DNA from: Daphnia carinata
Lineage: Eukaryota; Arthropoda; Branchiopoda; Diplostraca; Daphniidae
Assembly: GCF_022539665.2 (NCBI RefSeq)
Contig: NC_081331.1
Coordinates: 496,001 to 560,000, forward strand
Direction of reading: 5' to 3'
Length of the DNA stretch: 64,000 nucleotides
This document shows, piece by piece, positions 51,501-63,946 of the stretch. Made by a program: the position numbers and the translations under genes. Each line of letters starts with the position of its first letter. Within the stretch, counting starts at the first letter, position 1. A model generated the notes under the pieces. The model made no database searches. It was not told the DNA's origin and saw only the letters and a list, made by a program, of their open reading frames with translations.

Positions 51501-51943
51501 TGAAAAAGCAATGTCTTCCTTTCAGGATCCTCCACAATATTATAATATGGAAATCTTTTCTGATAAAGTTGGACAAGTGGATTGTCAATACTTTTCCCCA
51601 AGAGTTCTAGAAGATAGAAGTACATATTGGGAGGGAATTTCACTCCAATATTGTATGCATCTTCTCCAACAGTTCGCTCATCATTGCGGAATGCAATGGC
51701 AACAGGAGTTTTCCTCTTTGATTCTTTATTGAGAACAATTTCCATAGGTACACCAGGCTATAAAATATTATTATAATAGACATTTAAGAAAGGATAGGTA
51801 TATTCATAACTGACCGAAACAATTGCAATTTTCATCCATTCACTTCCAAAGTCCACACTCATAACTGCCAATCCTTGCACTGGATTCCAGGATACGGCAC
51901 ATAATGCAAGCAGGCTTAAACAAAGAAATTGTGACCGTGCCAT
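48565..51943 (-). CDS. HYOU1: Hypoxia up-regulated 1 / Grp170 ER chaperone
   Basis: ER-lumenal HSP110-type HSP70 relative, a chaperone and BiP nucleotide-exchange factor. Exons on the minus strand: 51943-51815, 51759-51492, 51414-51239, 51176-50969, 50910-50695, 50618-50310, 50249-49844, 49774-49603, 49530-49365, 49287-49024, 48954-48847 and 48783-48565. Order seen: a signal peptide ([18 protein letters not shown]), the nucleotide-binding domain ([49 protein letters not shown]), the substrate-binding beta domain, an acidic Ser/Thr linker, the alpha-helical lid, and a charged tail. It ends EDDHVEL: the ER-retention tetrapeptide position holds HVEL, where the mammalian protein has NDEL. An acceptor lies 9-10 nt before the ATG, so a 5' UTR intron is likely. 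Confidence 0.93.
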
Positions 51944-53496
51944 TTTCTTTACCTGTGTCAAAAGAAAACAAGTTAAATACTTCAAAAGTGTCAAACAAGT
52001 ATTTGACAAACTATTTCCCTAGAAAATAATCAAACTAATTAACTTACAAAAACAATAAATTAATTCTCAAACTGAAGATTTGAGCGACAAACTGTAAACA
52101 CGTTCACGAAAATTAGATCAAGTCTTGCATTATTCTTAGATCCACGTATTAAACTGAAGTTCTTAGACTTCTTACTCTACCGGCAACTGCAACAATAAAA
52201 TCGTGCAACGATGACACTACACTCAATGATATCAAACGTTGCCACGTGTCAAATGGTGATTGAAGGTGCGCGAGTCGCTCCAGGAATGGTTGGTGCCTGC
52301 TGGACGTCTAATGTCTGTAGAAGAAACAAGGTACAGTTAACTTAGTTTAGCTTTTAGACTAGGAATTTCAATACTTCTTATTACTACAGAAATAAACATA
52401 TGCTCTTGCATAAATATCTCAATAGAACAGAGACAAAATAGTTTCTCTATTAAAAATAAAAAGATGTACTACTTATTGCATCACGCTAAACGAAACAGCG
52501 CAAAATCGCGTGGATTTTTCTGATTGGCTGGCTGCTGGGCCTATGTGCAACATATATCTCTGGAAACGAAAACATTTTTCCCGCTTTTAAAAGTGCCATG
52601 CAACTCGGCTTCTGGATAAAGAGGAATGATGAGTTAATTAAATGTTGGTAAAACAGATATTTAACTTTTGACTGTTTAACGGTGAGTATACTAAGAAAAA
52701 ATAAAATTCTAGAATCTGCCAAAGTAATATTTTTTGTTGGTCCCTTTTTTCTAAAAAAATCGATTTGGCAGATAATTCAGCATAAGGAATGAGGACAATT
52801 TTACACCTTTTGAAATGTTACACATTGATGAAATGGCATACGAGGTTACATACACGCTTGGAAAATGACAGTTTGGGCGTTTTAATGGCTGTATATTAGG
52901 TTATCGATATGTATGCTCACCTGAAGTGAGTAAAGGAAAGATCATCGTGGAGTCTAAGAATGGTGATATGCAGACAGTTGGCAACTTAATTTTTAAAATG
53001 ATTGTGTGGATCAGCTTGTCTAACGCGACAGTTTGACGTCAATACTGTAGCCTACCTTTAACTTTTCAGTATGCTTCTCAGAACATTTATTTTTTAGTTA
53101 TTTAGGTTATCACAAAGTTATCTTTTAGTATCAGGCATCGTCGTTTTTAGTTTTTTGAAGTGCCTGATGTTAAGAGTACATCGAAGCAGACCGCTGTTGC
53201 GTTATTAAGCTTAGCTTAGCGAGATTAAAGCTGCTACCGAAGGTAACCACCACATCTACCCACATCGACTGTTGCAACTTGGAAAAATTTCATAAATAAA
53301 ATTAGATGCGTGTTTAGGTGTTAATTGGGACATTAAATAGCATTTTTTGCTTAACTGCAGACTTGCAGTCGTGTCTCGTAGTCCTTGTCGTTACCAGCAG
53401 TTAACTGTTCATTAAAATTTTTTGTTCTACTCGCCAGCCAAACACTACTAACAGTAGTATTTCATAATACAAATTATTACTCTTTCTACAGATAAG
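51944..53496. promoter_or_regulatory. Divergent intergenic region, HYOU1 (-) / nucleoredoxin-like (+)
   Basis: 1.55 kb without a supported coding region. It contains the HYOU1 5' UTR and promoter (with the ERSE-like site at 52241-52263) and the upstream region of the thioredoxin-fold gene. The 52486-52722 open frame was not judged real. Confidence 0.45.
52241..52263 (-). promoter_or_regulatory. ER-stress-element-like site upstream of HYOU1
   Basis: In HYOU1 orientation the site reads TCAAT, nine bases, then ACACGTGG. The ER stress element is CCAAT-N9-CCACG, so spacing is exact with one mismatch in each half. The overlapping CCACGTG is also an XBP1/bZIP-type or bHLH E-box core. It lies about 300 bp upstream of the start codon of an ER chaperone, the expected place. 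Confidence 0.45.
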
Positions 53497-54140
53497 ATGG
53501 ATATGCTCCAAGGACAGGTGCTTGTGAACAAGCAACGACAATCTATTTCAGCTGAAGTAGCTCTTCAGAACAAGGATATTATTTGCTATTACTTTTCAGC
53601 TCACTGGTGGTAAGAGCTAGATATAAATTCTTTTTCTTTGTATTTCATAAGTAAATGTTTTTACCAACACATTTTGCAGTCCTCCTTGTCGTATGTTTAC
53701 TCCAATACTGGCAGATTTCTATAGAGTAAGATTCTTTTCATTAAAGAAAAATTGTTCTTCCCTGCATAGAGGTATCAAAGCTAATCAGTATCTTTGTTTT
53801 ATCTTTGGAACCAAGGACTTGCCTGATGATGGAGTAGAATGCATCTTTATCTCTTCAGATCGCAGTGAAAATGACATGATGCAATACATGCAAGAGTCAC
53901 ATGCTGATTGGCTTGCTACACCATGGGGAAATCAACTTTCAGCGTAAACAAAAAAACTATTTTAGGTATTTACACCACATTTAATTTCTAAACATTTTCA
54001 GGGCTCTAAAAGCAAAGTATAATGTCAGTGGAATTCCTTGCCTTGTTGTGGTTAAGAAAAATGGAACTGTTATCACCAAGGATGGAAGAAGCGATGTTCA
54101 TCGCCTTGGTACCGGTTGTCTTCAACAATGGAGAAAATAG
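53497..54140 (+). CDS. NXNL2: Nucleoredoxin-like thioredoxin-fold protein
   Basis: Exons: 53497-53609, 53680-53725, 53816-53943 and 54002-54140, giving 141 residues. Seen: the active-site motif WCPPCR, split by intron 1 within the first Cys codon; FTPILADFY after it; FISSDRSENDMMQYMQ; WLATPWG; and the cis-proline segment YNVSGIPCLVVVKKNG. This order is typical of nucleoredoxin-like proteins. It matches NXNL2 in length and in lacking an N-terminal extension, but NXNL1 or a tryparedoxin-like relative cannot be fully excluded. The ATG lies 5 nt after a good acceptor-like sequence (TTCTACAG), so an upstream 5' UTR exon is probable. Confidence 0.8.
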
Positions 54141-55513
54141 TCCCATCAGACTGCAAAAAATAATGTCATCACATACCCTTCTCTCCAACCAATAGCTGTA
54201 TACCAATTTCACTATGTACTATATAAGGAATCGGTATATGCAATCAAATTGTATGTCGACAAACTGTCCCCAGAAATCAAAGCTTTATATTAAAAAGTGT
54301 GTGCTTTACCAATACCAGTGATTACTACTGAACTATTCAACGATATCTAATCTGGTGAGCTACGCACAATCGACAGCATCCATGGTTTTTGAAGACTACC
54401 AGTACACATCGTATATAGAGTCCGAAAATTCATAACCCTTCCCGAATGTAAGTGTTGAGAAATAAAATCCCCTTTCTTTATACCACATCGTTCTTTGTGT
54501 TACAGTATAGTGAGGGCAACTTTTGCGAAAGTATAATAAGTATATATAAAGTATATATAAATACTACTATAAAAATATTTTAAAAACATTAAATTCATGA
54601 TTTTGTTTATTCTCTGAATCAGCATTTCCAACAAGCCATCAGTTCTGAACACTTGTTCTTCTCTGTTTCACATCGGCGCCGAAACAGGGCCAACATTTTC
54701 TTTATCGATCAAATGTCAGGTCAACCAAGACCTTTCCTCCCGGAAAAAAAAGGGAATGGGATGAAAATAAGAAAGAAAGTAGAGATATTGAGAAAGCGAG
54801 ATATTGGGGAAGGTATTTTTCCTGTTTCTTCATGCGATCTGCACGTCGACTGAACGCACTCTTGGTTTCGCGATCCGATGTTTCCTTGCAGGGCAACATT
54901 GGCTTTTGGGAGTAGATCAATCTTGCTTGATTGGTGTTTTGCAAAGCAAGAAATCTTGGATGTTCTAGGTAGCTATTACGCTGTACCAAAAACGAGTAAC
55001 GAGAAAGTTGCAACATGCAAAGAAAACAGTTTCGGTTCACTCAAACATCCCAAAAGGAAATTATAATATCTTGTGCAAGAAACTTGATCCTCCTTAAGTC
55101 AAACGTTTCCTCAATTCTTTTTATTTGAAGGAAAAGAACCGATTCCCGAATGTTTCAACTTCTTCTAAATTAAACTTCTTTTGATGGATGTAAAATAAAA
55201 AACCAAAACCAATAGAAAGGATATGAGGATAGGAAGGTAGAAAGACGAAGGCCAATAGAAAAGATGAACGGGATGTACTGTAGCGGAGAGAAGAGAAAAG
55301 ATAATAAGAAGAGCAGAGGGGAGTCGAAGTCGAACATATCAGAAATTTGAGGATAAATTAAACAAAAAAAAATGTGAACAGGAATTAGACACAAAAGGAT
55401 TTCAAAATAACGATAGTATCACTGCCAATCCCTAACAAATGCAACACCTAGGCAAACGCCAACCTCAGAGATCTGTAATCAGAAAAAATGCGAAAAACGG
55501 ACGTCGGATGAGT
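54141..55513. other. Convergent 3' flanks, nucleoredoxin-like (+) / CNOT4 (-)
   Basis: No gene was recognised. It includes the 3' UTR of the plus-strand gene (AATAAA near 54461) and presumably a CNOT4 3' UTR. A strong donor at the end of the last CNOT4 frame leaves open an extra 3' exon in this interval; none was identified. Confidence 0.45.
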
Positions 55514-58500
55514 CTAGTACGAGCTAAGAGTCAATGGATGGATGAGGGATGACTTACTGTCAATTTTGTGTGTCTCTGCCGTTGCTGCTGTTTTGGGAGT
55601 AGGTCTGATGTGACTGAAACCAGGAGGAGGCATGGAGGGGGTAGTGTGGGAGACCGACGGTGGCCAGAAAGAGCCCATGGAATTCAATCCGTCCAGACCG
55701 GATGCGGGTGTGACGTTACTACGGCCAGCTAGCGAAGGCAAAGTGTAGTGAGTTGAATTGGCCAGGCCAAAAAGATTGGAAGGGTTGGAGGGAGGCTGCT
55801 GCTGCGCCGGACTGTTTCCGGTTTCTGTCAACTGTTCCAGCGAACGAAGCCAATGTGGCGGCGAGTCGGATCGTGATTCGGTTATCTGACCACTAGAGAC
55901 GATGGCGGGATCGAGGGAAGTCCAATCGGAAACATTGTTTCTCCAGCCTTTGGTGGCCAGATTGTTTGGTTGTTGAGCCATTTGATGTTGATGCTGTTGA
56001 TGGTGCATCTGCTGTTGTTGTTGACCATTGCCGAGGCCAGATAGTCCCGGAGGAAAGGCACCCATACGACTACTGCTGTTGTTACTGCTGCCGTTACTGC
56101 TAGAAACACCTCCATTACCCATGGAAATGTTCACGTTAGGAAAGAGCGCACGAAGCCCGTCTTGCCAGTCTTTCATGGTTGGTGCCGCATCGCCAATACC
56201 ACTTGTTCCAAGGCCAAGGCTATTGCTCCCGTTGGAATAGGGCATGTTGCTTCCCATTCCACTATTATATCCTACAAACGATGGAACAAATCGTCAAATT
56301 CATTTGAGGGAAAATAACTAAAAATAGCACCACCTTGAGGCTTGTTGTTTGACATATGACTTAGCGAACCATTTTGACCGCCCATGTAACTCATGTTTGA
56401 CGACATGCCACCGCTGCTCATGCCTCCGATTCCTGACATTCCCAAACCTAACGACGGTGACTCGTGATAATGACGGGGACCGTACCCTGTCGAAGGACCA
56501 TTCACACCGCCGTTTGCTGTGCTCTGATTGTTCATAAATGGCAACATTTTACTGGTGCCCATGTCCAGGCGATTCATTGGCCGATTTGAGCTGAGGTTCG
56601 GAAGGCTCAAACCAAAGTGATTGACACCACCTTGATTCACCGACCCAGCGAGATGCTAAAACCAAGCAAAATAAACAAAATGAATACTTCTTTCAGACTA
56701 CAAGGAATAAAAAAACTGAGATTAAAATAATCCGCAGAACCTGAGTCGGATTGAAACCCGGAGGAGGAATTCTTGTACGCGTCGGTTGTGGCTGCGGTGC
56801 TACGCCGACGCCCAGCCCAAGTCCTAACCCTAAAGGACTAAAGCTTGGACTGTGTCGGGCCATTGATGGCGGAACGGGAGGGTTGGAATATAAACTCTGG
56901 ACGGGACCAGAGTAACCCAGATTGCTACAGCCGTTGGTATTGCTGTACGCCGAACCGTTGGGGAGGCTTGAGATGGACTCTTTTTCAAGCATTTCGGCCA
57001 AAGCCTTCTGCGTTTCGTGGAAGGGATCGAATCCTAGGTCGTCGTCAGTGTTCTTTTGCTGATGACTGCTGGGATCTTCCACTGGGGCCACATTGGGAAC
57101 CAGGCGTGAAGACGATGCCAGATCCTGATAACGCAAAAGAAAAAACTGTAATAACGAAAGAGAAGGGTACACGTGTGGCTTACGTTAAACGCCAATTGCC
57201 AATCGGCTGCACTTTGATTAGGGAGTGAAGAGGTAATTGACTCTTCTTCAGCACCATTCGCTAACCAACCTATCCAAATAGTTAAGAGAACAGTTCAATA
57301 AGATTTCAGATAACGTTTCAAGAAGAAAGACTTACAGCCAGCGGGTGATGTGCCATTTGATCGCGCTGTGTAGGCTGGGAGTGGACCAGTTGAGAAGAAG
57401 CTGTGGCTGTTACTACTGTTATTATCGAGAATGGAGTGTGCGAAACTAGAGGAATTGACCGACACTTTATTTCCTGCAGGGTCTAGAAAGGAGGAAAAAT
57501 GTAAAATGTTGACTGAAAAAAAAACGAGCTAAAATGTTTGCACTTACCGAAATCCTCGGCCTCATCTCTTGCTCTATCGATCTCCTCTTCTTCTGCAGCC
57601 ATCGAAGCGCCTTGTTTGAGAATTTCGAACTGATGCTGAATTGAAGGCAAAAAGCCGCTGTCTTGAGAGGATGACGGCGAAGACGAGGATGAAATGGGTG
57701 GTGGTGTAGGATTGGAGGAGGAAGAGAGGGCCGGAGAAAGCGAGGTTGACCTTTGTCGTTCCGGTTTCGTTGGTTGTGTCGGGACAGGAGCAGTCGGATT
57801 TAACACAGGAGGTAACACGGGAGTCACAACTGTTTTCTCTTTTGCCTTGCGATTTGAACCGTTCGTCTTAGCTTGAGGCAAACTAGGTTCCTCCGGTTGA
57901 ACGACGGCCACTGGCAAATTAACTGGGGGTTGCTGTGCTGGCTTTCCTTTGATTTTCCCGCTCTTCTCTTTGGTCAATGGTGGTTCATTCTTGGCAATCG
58001 GCGCGACAACTTTACCTGAAATCAATTGCATCTTTTCAGTTCCATAGGTATCACGCCGAAATAGATAAAACTGCGTGACATTTACCTGAGGTATTAAGGC
58101 TAGAAGAATTGGCCGTGGAACAACCGGGAGGCAGGGAAGGCCAACCGTCTTTAGGTCCACTGTGTGTTGCATTTGAAGCTCCCTCTTTCAATGGAGGCGA
58201 TGCCGACGCTTTCCTGCTTATTATAATAACTCATAGATCAGCAACGTGTGTAACATGCAAAGTCACATCATGAACATTACCGGCCCTCTTTATGGTTTTG
58301 ACAGGGCGACAAGAGTTGCTCATGCAATAGCCTCTCATAGTCCGTATGTTTGCCTTGCTGCATCTCTTCTTTGGTGAAACTAGCTGCATCGTCACCTATT
58401 TTATTATGCAAATGAATCAGACTCATCGCAGTTCATGGGAGAAAAAAAAAAGATAATTCAACTTACCAATTTCGTGAAGGTACATACAATCTGGTTTAGG

Positions 58501-59398
58501 ACACACTTGGTTTTTCATAAAATGTGAACAGTATTTAGTGGTTCCTAAGGACGCCCTTAAAGTTCTACCGTCGACGCTAATATTATTAACCGACTGTATC
58601 GCTCGTAAAGCGTCTTCTCCTCGTATGTAAGTTACATAGGCACTAGCACTTGGCCCCTACAGAAACAGCATAAAGTTTGCATTTAATGGGGGCAAATAAA
58701 TAATGTTTTTCTGTAATACCTGAGAACCTGCATATTGAGTGCTATGATTGATGACTACCTTGTGTATCTTCCCAAGCTTACCAAAGTACTCATGCCGTTT
58801 CAAAACCTATGATATAATGTGAACATTTAAGACTGATTATCAGACTGCAATTCAGTAAAATTACCTCTGGGTCAGCTAGTCGTGGAGAGAGTCCAACCAC
58901 AAAAACCAAATTCCTCTGAACCACCCTCACATTAGCAAGATGTTTTCTATTTTCTGTTGCTTTCTGTTTTTTTTGTTGATCTTTCTGACGCTTCTCAGCT
59001 TTGATTCTGTGCATCTCTTGAGTCGAAAGAGGTTTGAAATCAGCTGGATTTTCTGGGTATGCTTTCCGACAAGCAGGGCACAACCCATTTTCATCTGTCC
59101 TTATCCGATGCCAACAAAACCGACATATCTAGTAAACAAAGTATTCCATCAGTGTGGATAGTTGTATGAAGTGTGTTCTATCTCTGTTTTGTTAAACACT
59201 AGTTCATTAGTCTGTTCTAATGCCAATTCCAGATTGTTTCTATGGCAATTCAATTTTTTCACTGTACTGAATAAAGATGCAAAAAATGACCTGGTATCCA
59301 CAAGTGCAAGGGTAGAAGCTAAGGTCATCCATTTCAAGAGGTTCCATACAGAGAGGGCACTCAGAGGATTCTTCTCCACTGTGATTTAGCGAAGACAT
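55514..59398 (-). CDS. CNOT4: CCR4-NOT complex subunit 4, RING E3 ubiquitin ligase
   Basis: Exons on the minus strand: 59398-59291, 59128-58865, 58806-58720, 58656-58467, 58395-58281, 58213-58086, 58015-57548, 57482-57336, 57269-57184, 57124-56741, 56655-56334 and 56271-55514. Order seen: a C4C4 RING (CPLCMEPLEMDDLSFYPCTC, QICRFCW, LCPACRKAYPENP), a coiled lysine-rich helix, an RRM (RNLVFVVGLSPRLADPEVLK through SAYVTYIRGEDALRAIQSV), a CCCH-type finger (KYCSHFMKNQVCPKPDCMYL followed by H), then a long low-complexity Ser/Asn/Gln/Gly tail. It marks stalled ribosomes and works with the deadenylase complex. The final exon can read to LTLSSY-stop, but a GTAAGT donor sits 12 codons earlier. Confidence 0.93.
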
Positions 59399-61595
59399 TT
59401 TGGTTTTCCAGAAGTAAATGAAGAGATAGCTAAAAGTTATGTCGTAGTTCTGAAGCTGGTCTGAAGCTGGGGCTGCTTTACTGAAAAGTCTGTAAACAAA
59501 AAGAAATAAAAAAATTATAGACTTATGTCAGAACACACAACTTTGTTTTACTGAAGGTCAGTATACAATCTTGCCCTCCAAATGTCTAAATACTAAAAAT
59601 TAGCATAAAACCTGGAACTGTGGCATAATAAAATCAGTATTGTATGATTAATATTAACTATCAGTGTCCTAAACGCCAAAAATTTCGCCATCCAATCTCA
59701 CGGCCCCGACCTAGATACATTCTTGCCCAAAAAGTCACAATCCAAAATAAATCCGTTTGCAGTTGCTACAATGAACTCCTGTTCGGGTGAAGCACATCAA
59801 ATACTTGAACGCGCATAACTATTCCAGTTAAAGAACTCCAATTTCCTTTTCCATTTGCCACACAATGTTTACCTGTAAATGCAGAATATTTAGTGGAAAC
59901 TTCGGTTATACGGGATGTGAGTGCCTCAAAAAAGAAGAGTGACTTCTGCGACTGCGCTGAAAAGGAGCCCGGATGAATGTACTAAACCATAGGATGCTGT
60001 ATCGGCAGGGACATGTTTCTTCTCCAAATCCTATGTTTAGTCCTATATAATTTTTAAGCGACTAGTGAATACGTTTCGTGAAAATAATTGCAGTTCTATT
60101 AATCATTCATATATTGCAATTCAGTGTTTAACGATTTATTTGTAATTTATAGTAAGAGGAATATTGCCCTTCGGGCTTTGAGTGTTAAGCAACACCATCT
60201 TGCTGCAAGTCCTTAAGGCTTTCTATTTAAAGTATGGTAGTCAAATGGTGCGTGTGTAATCTAAAAATAAACACGGCTAAACTTTAAAATAAAGTGACAT
60301 TAATCATTTATTTCACGCCAAAAATTGAAAAGATTGTCAATCGTTTTGAACTCTTTATTGTTAACCATGTAAAGAATAGATACTACAAGATTCATACTAG
60401 TTAAGGAAACATGCATTCTCATCGCATAGTACAGCTCAGGCAATACCTTGTAAATAGTTCCGGGACGGCAGACTGAAGAGGAGCGATTTCCAACTACACT
60501 TATCGAAATCTTCTAGTAGATTGGATGACTAGACTATTGTTGCAAATAATCTGCCTTTAGGGGTATTCATCGAGAAAGCTATTGAAATGAAGGCGAAAAT
60601 ATTTGATGCCTTAAGATGGCGCTAGCTACTGAACATTTGCTGCCTGTCTCTCGGCGTTCTCCTTTGACTGGGGACTGCTAAAGTGCTAATACAACTCACT
60701 TTGTCATAAGTTTCACCTCTAATAAGTAATACATTTATATCTCTGTTTTCCTACTAATAAACCTAATAACGTCGAATAGTATCTCGGGATTATATTAAAC
60801 GCCATGATTTAACGCGAGGGAAAAAAACGAAGCTGGTCTTGATTGGTTTTCCTCGTCTGTTGTGGTTAACTTTATCATACGTTTGTTTGTTTTACAAGCG
60901 CTTACATTGTATAGAAATCAAATACACTGTGTGTGAACTACTGGAGCTAAACTTTCCATTTCTGCCGGACAGGGGACTCAGAAAAAATTTTTTCCATTCG
61001 ATAGACAACACCAAATGTACATGGCATTTCGTTTACTCATGGATGACAACTACACACATGAACATCACAAAGGGAAGAGTTGAGTCCCAGCTGAGACTGA
61101 CCGACTGTTTACAAATGTATAATGTCGGCAAGTAGCCTATCATGACCAGTAAAAAGTATAGCAGGGCAAGGCACCGGATCAGTTTAGCTGCAGTATTAAT
61201 TTGGTAGCAAAGAATAAACACTTAGGAGTCACGTGATACAGGTAATTATCCCCAAACGCTTACATGTATGAAACTTTTTAAGAAATGTATACTCGCAAAT
61301 TTAAACGGAGTATTGTGTGGCGTTAAATTATGGAATGCCAAAGAATCTAACGAAAGATAGGACAGTAATGAAACGTTATGTTAGTGGCGCACTCGTAAAG
61401 TACAATTTCGGCGGAAATGTTTAATGCTGTGTTGCCACTACTTTGAAAAAGCATACGGGACAACGGCTCAACTTTTGAGACCTTTGCTCCTCCCCTTTTC
61501 CCTCTTTTTCGGCTATGAATTTGTAGAAACTATAGCACCGTATTTACCTTGATTACAGGTATCTTAAACACAACCTGACTTTCATTCCAGCTTGA
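59399..61595. other. CNOT4 upstream region and gene-free DNA
   Basis: About 2.2 kb with no supported gene. The near part must carry the CNOT4 5' UTR and promoter; the far part is the upstream region of the membrane-protein gene. Open frames here (for example 60839-61135) look like chance. Confidence 0.45.
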
Positions 61596-63822
61596 ATGAT
61601 GGCGGGCTGTACTAGGGCGTGCCGTCTGAAGATTGAAATGCTGTTTACTTTTATATCGTGTTTTGTATTCATCAGCATTCAAGGTAATTTTCGCTTAATT
61701 TTTATAACTTAAAGAGTTTTCAAGGCAACATATTAGGTAAAGAAATGTTTGATACCTAATGATAGGAAGAGCATAACCAAGTTGTAATCTAATGGCCTGT
61801 GGTAGGATCTGTGCACAATTATTAGTGAAAATTGATCACATGTTCAGAGTTATCCAGTGCTTGATAATACTACATTATAATTGACAATTTAAAATTAATG
61901 CCGTTGTTCTGGCAGGTGTTGCATCCAAAGACTGTGACATTCCATTTGTTGTGAGAGGAACATGGTTTTACCGAGAGAATGGTGAATACTTCACTACTGA
62001 AATCAATGGGGATTCCATGACTGGAAGAGGAAATTGTCTTTCTTCCCATCATTCACATCATGTCAACTACACATTTGTCTTTTATGATGTACAAACAACT
62101 TGTTATCATTGTGTCAAATTTTTTGTCAGAACAGTCAACATCCTTGACAAAATTGAATGTGAGTTGCAATCATTCAACACACTGTAAACATATTATATTT
62201 TACAAATTTCTTCTATTATATTTATTGTTTACAGCTGGATGCAAAACACTCAGGGACAAATCTCCATCTTTGAATTCAATATGTGAAGGAATCAATCCTG
62301 ATCAGCAGCTCATTACACTCTATGCTGAAAATTTTGTGCCAGTCAATTGCAGATCAGGTTTAGAAGGTGTCTGGCAATTTGCATATCAAAATCGATTCCG
62401 TTTTACTGGAGAATGCAATCATCCTGGCAATGTTATTCAGTCTTGCCAGACACCTGGATCCCAGTTCTTGATTACTAATCAGAAGTTCACCATAAGCTAC
62501 AGGAAATGTGATGGGATGAGTGAATCTTTGGATGGGAGTAAGTAGCGTTTTCATTGGGTTTAGTCGTTGTAAAAGGTATGTTTATTAATTTCCACTGTTT
62601 TTAGCTGTTGAATTTAGCTGTTTAGGAGATTGGTTTGTTGGAAAAAATCATTATTTTGCTGTAGCCAATACTAAGGAATCACGAAAGGATGAGAAATTCC
62701 GTTGCTTTTTGAAAAATCGTGACGATGACGAATATATGGGGAAATCTATCACACCAGAATGTAATACTTTAAAATCACCTGAAGACAGTCCTGAGCGTTA
62801 TCGCATGACTCCTGGTATGTTATTAGGTGTAGATTTCCAAACAAATTTGATCTAATCTTCGGCTTGAACGTGCAGTCAAATCGGAAACTGTTACTCCCGG
62901 TTGTAATCTTCCTTTAAATTTTTCCGGACATTGGATCAACACGGCCAATATTGACGCTGATGTTTATATTAATCAAACTCACATTGTGGAGACATGGCAC
63001 CCAGATATCGGAAGGTCTCGTAAAACCGTGTACGTCTGCAAAGAGTCACGTGATTCAAGGATTCTTCTTACTCGTCTCAACGTGGATGGATGGTAACAAC
63101 TGTTGTAACATAGTTTCTGCAGTTCAATCACACGCGTTATTAATGTTTCAGTCAAAAAGACTACATCTGCTTCGACATCGTACCTCGACACCATAACATT
63201 ATCCGATATCGAAAAGGACTTGCCATGATTAAAGATGACTTTCACACTGTCTGCTCTTGGACACAATTTCCTGCTAAGAATGCCTGGAAATATGATCTAT
63301 TATTAGGTATGTAATCAGTTTGGTTAAACAATCGAGTACTTGGAACAAATTTTTTAAAAATTTTATTTACCATATTAAAATTAAATTGCACGAATTTTCT
63401 GAGGAGTTGTCGCCAGAGGGTCGTGAATTTGACATCAACTTTGTATGTAAAATGTAACACTTTTTGTCCAAACGGCAGCCAAAGAGCCGGTGCCTATTCG
63501 CTGTCCCGTGGCTGGCATGTTCCGTTTTCAGCAAAATGGCGACATCAAGTTTAAGACCCGTATTTTAGGCGGAGTAACGGATTCCCCTCGTCCGGAAATC
63601 CACTGCATGGACTCGGTGTCCTCGTTTCAAGTCTGTGATTCTGGACAGAAAGAGATGGTTATTGATGCAGAATTTTGCCTCTCCACCGACACTTATGGAC
63701 GCCCTGTTGACATCTATAGTACTTAATTGCCGACATTATTCTTTTCTCTTTCCTCAGTCACCGTTTCCCTCTTCGTACTAATGGCATTGGCCATATTACT
63801 TGTTTATAGGTCTCTGAAGTGA
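61596..63822 (+). CDS. Cysteine-rich type I membrane protein (DUF7042-7045-type, arthropod)
   Basis: Exons: 61596-61683, 61916-62158, 62235-62537, 62605-62814, 62876-63092, 63152-63306, 63479-63718 and probably 63758-63822. A signal peptide (MLFTFISCFVFISIQG) is followed by repeated cysteine-containing modules: CDIPFVVRGTWFYRENGEYF; CRSGLEGVWQFAYQNRF; CLGDWFVGKNHYFAV; PGCNLPLNFSGHWI; PVPIRCPVAGMFRFQQNGD. This matches arthropod proteins annotated with DUF7042-7045 domains, by recall; their function is unknown. Most introns are phase 1. The last exon encodes a hydrophobic segment (SLFVLMALAILLVY) and a short basic tail RSLK, making it single-pass. The intron before it would be only 39 nt; read through instead, the frame stops at once (DIYST-stop) and would give a soluble form. 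Confidence 0.75.
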
Positions 63823-63946
63823 TGGTTTCGCGCAGCTATACTCCTACAAATCTCATTCGATAAATAATGTTGTACAAATGTTTATACTCAGAGTGGTGTT
63901 CTGCCGCATGGATTTGTTAAGTAATGTCTTCTGGTTTATCAAATAG

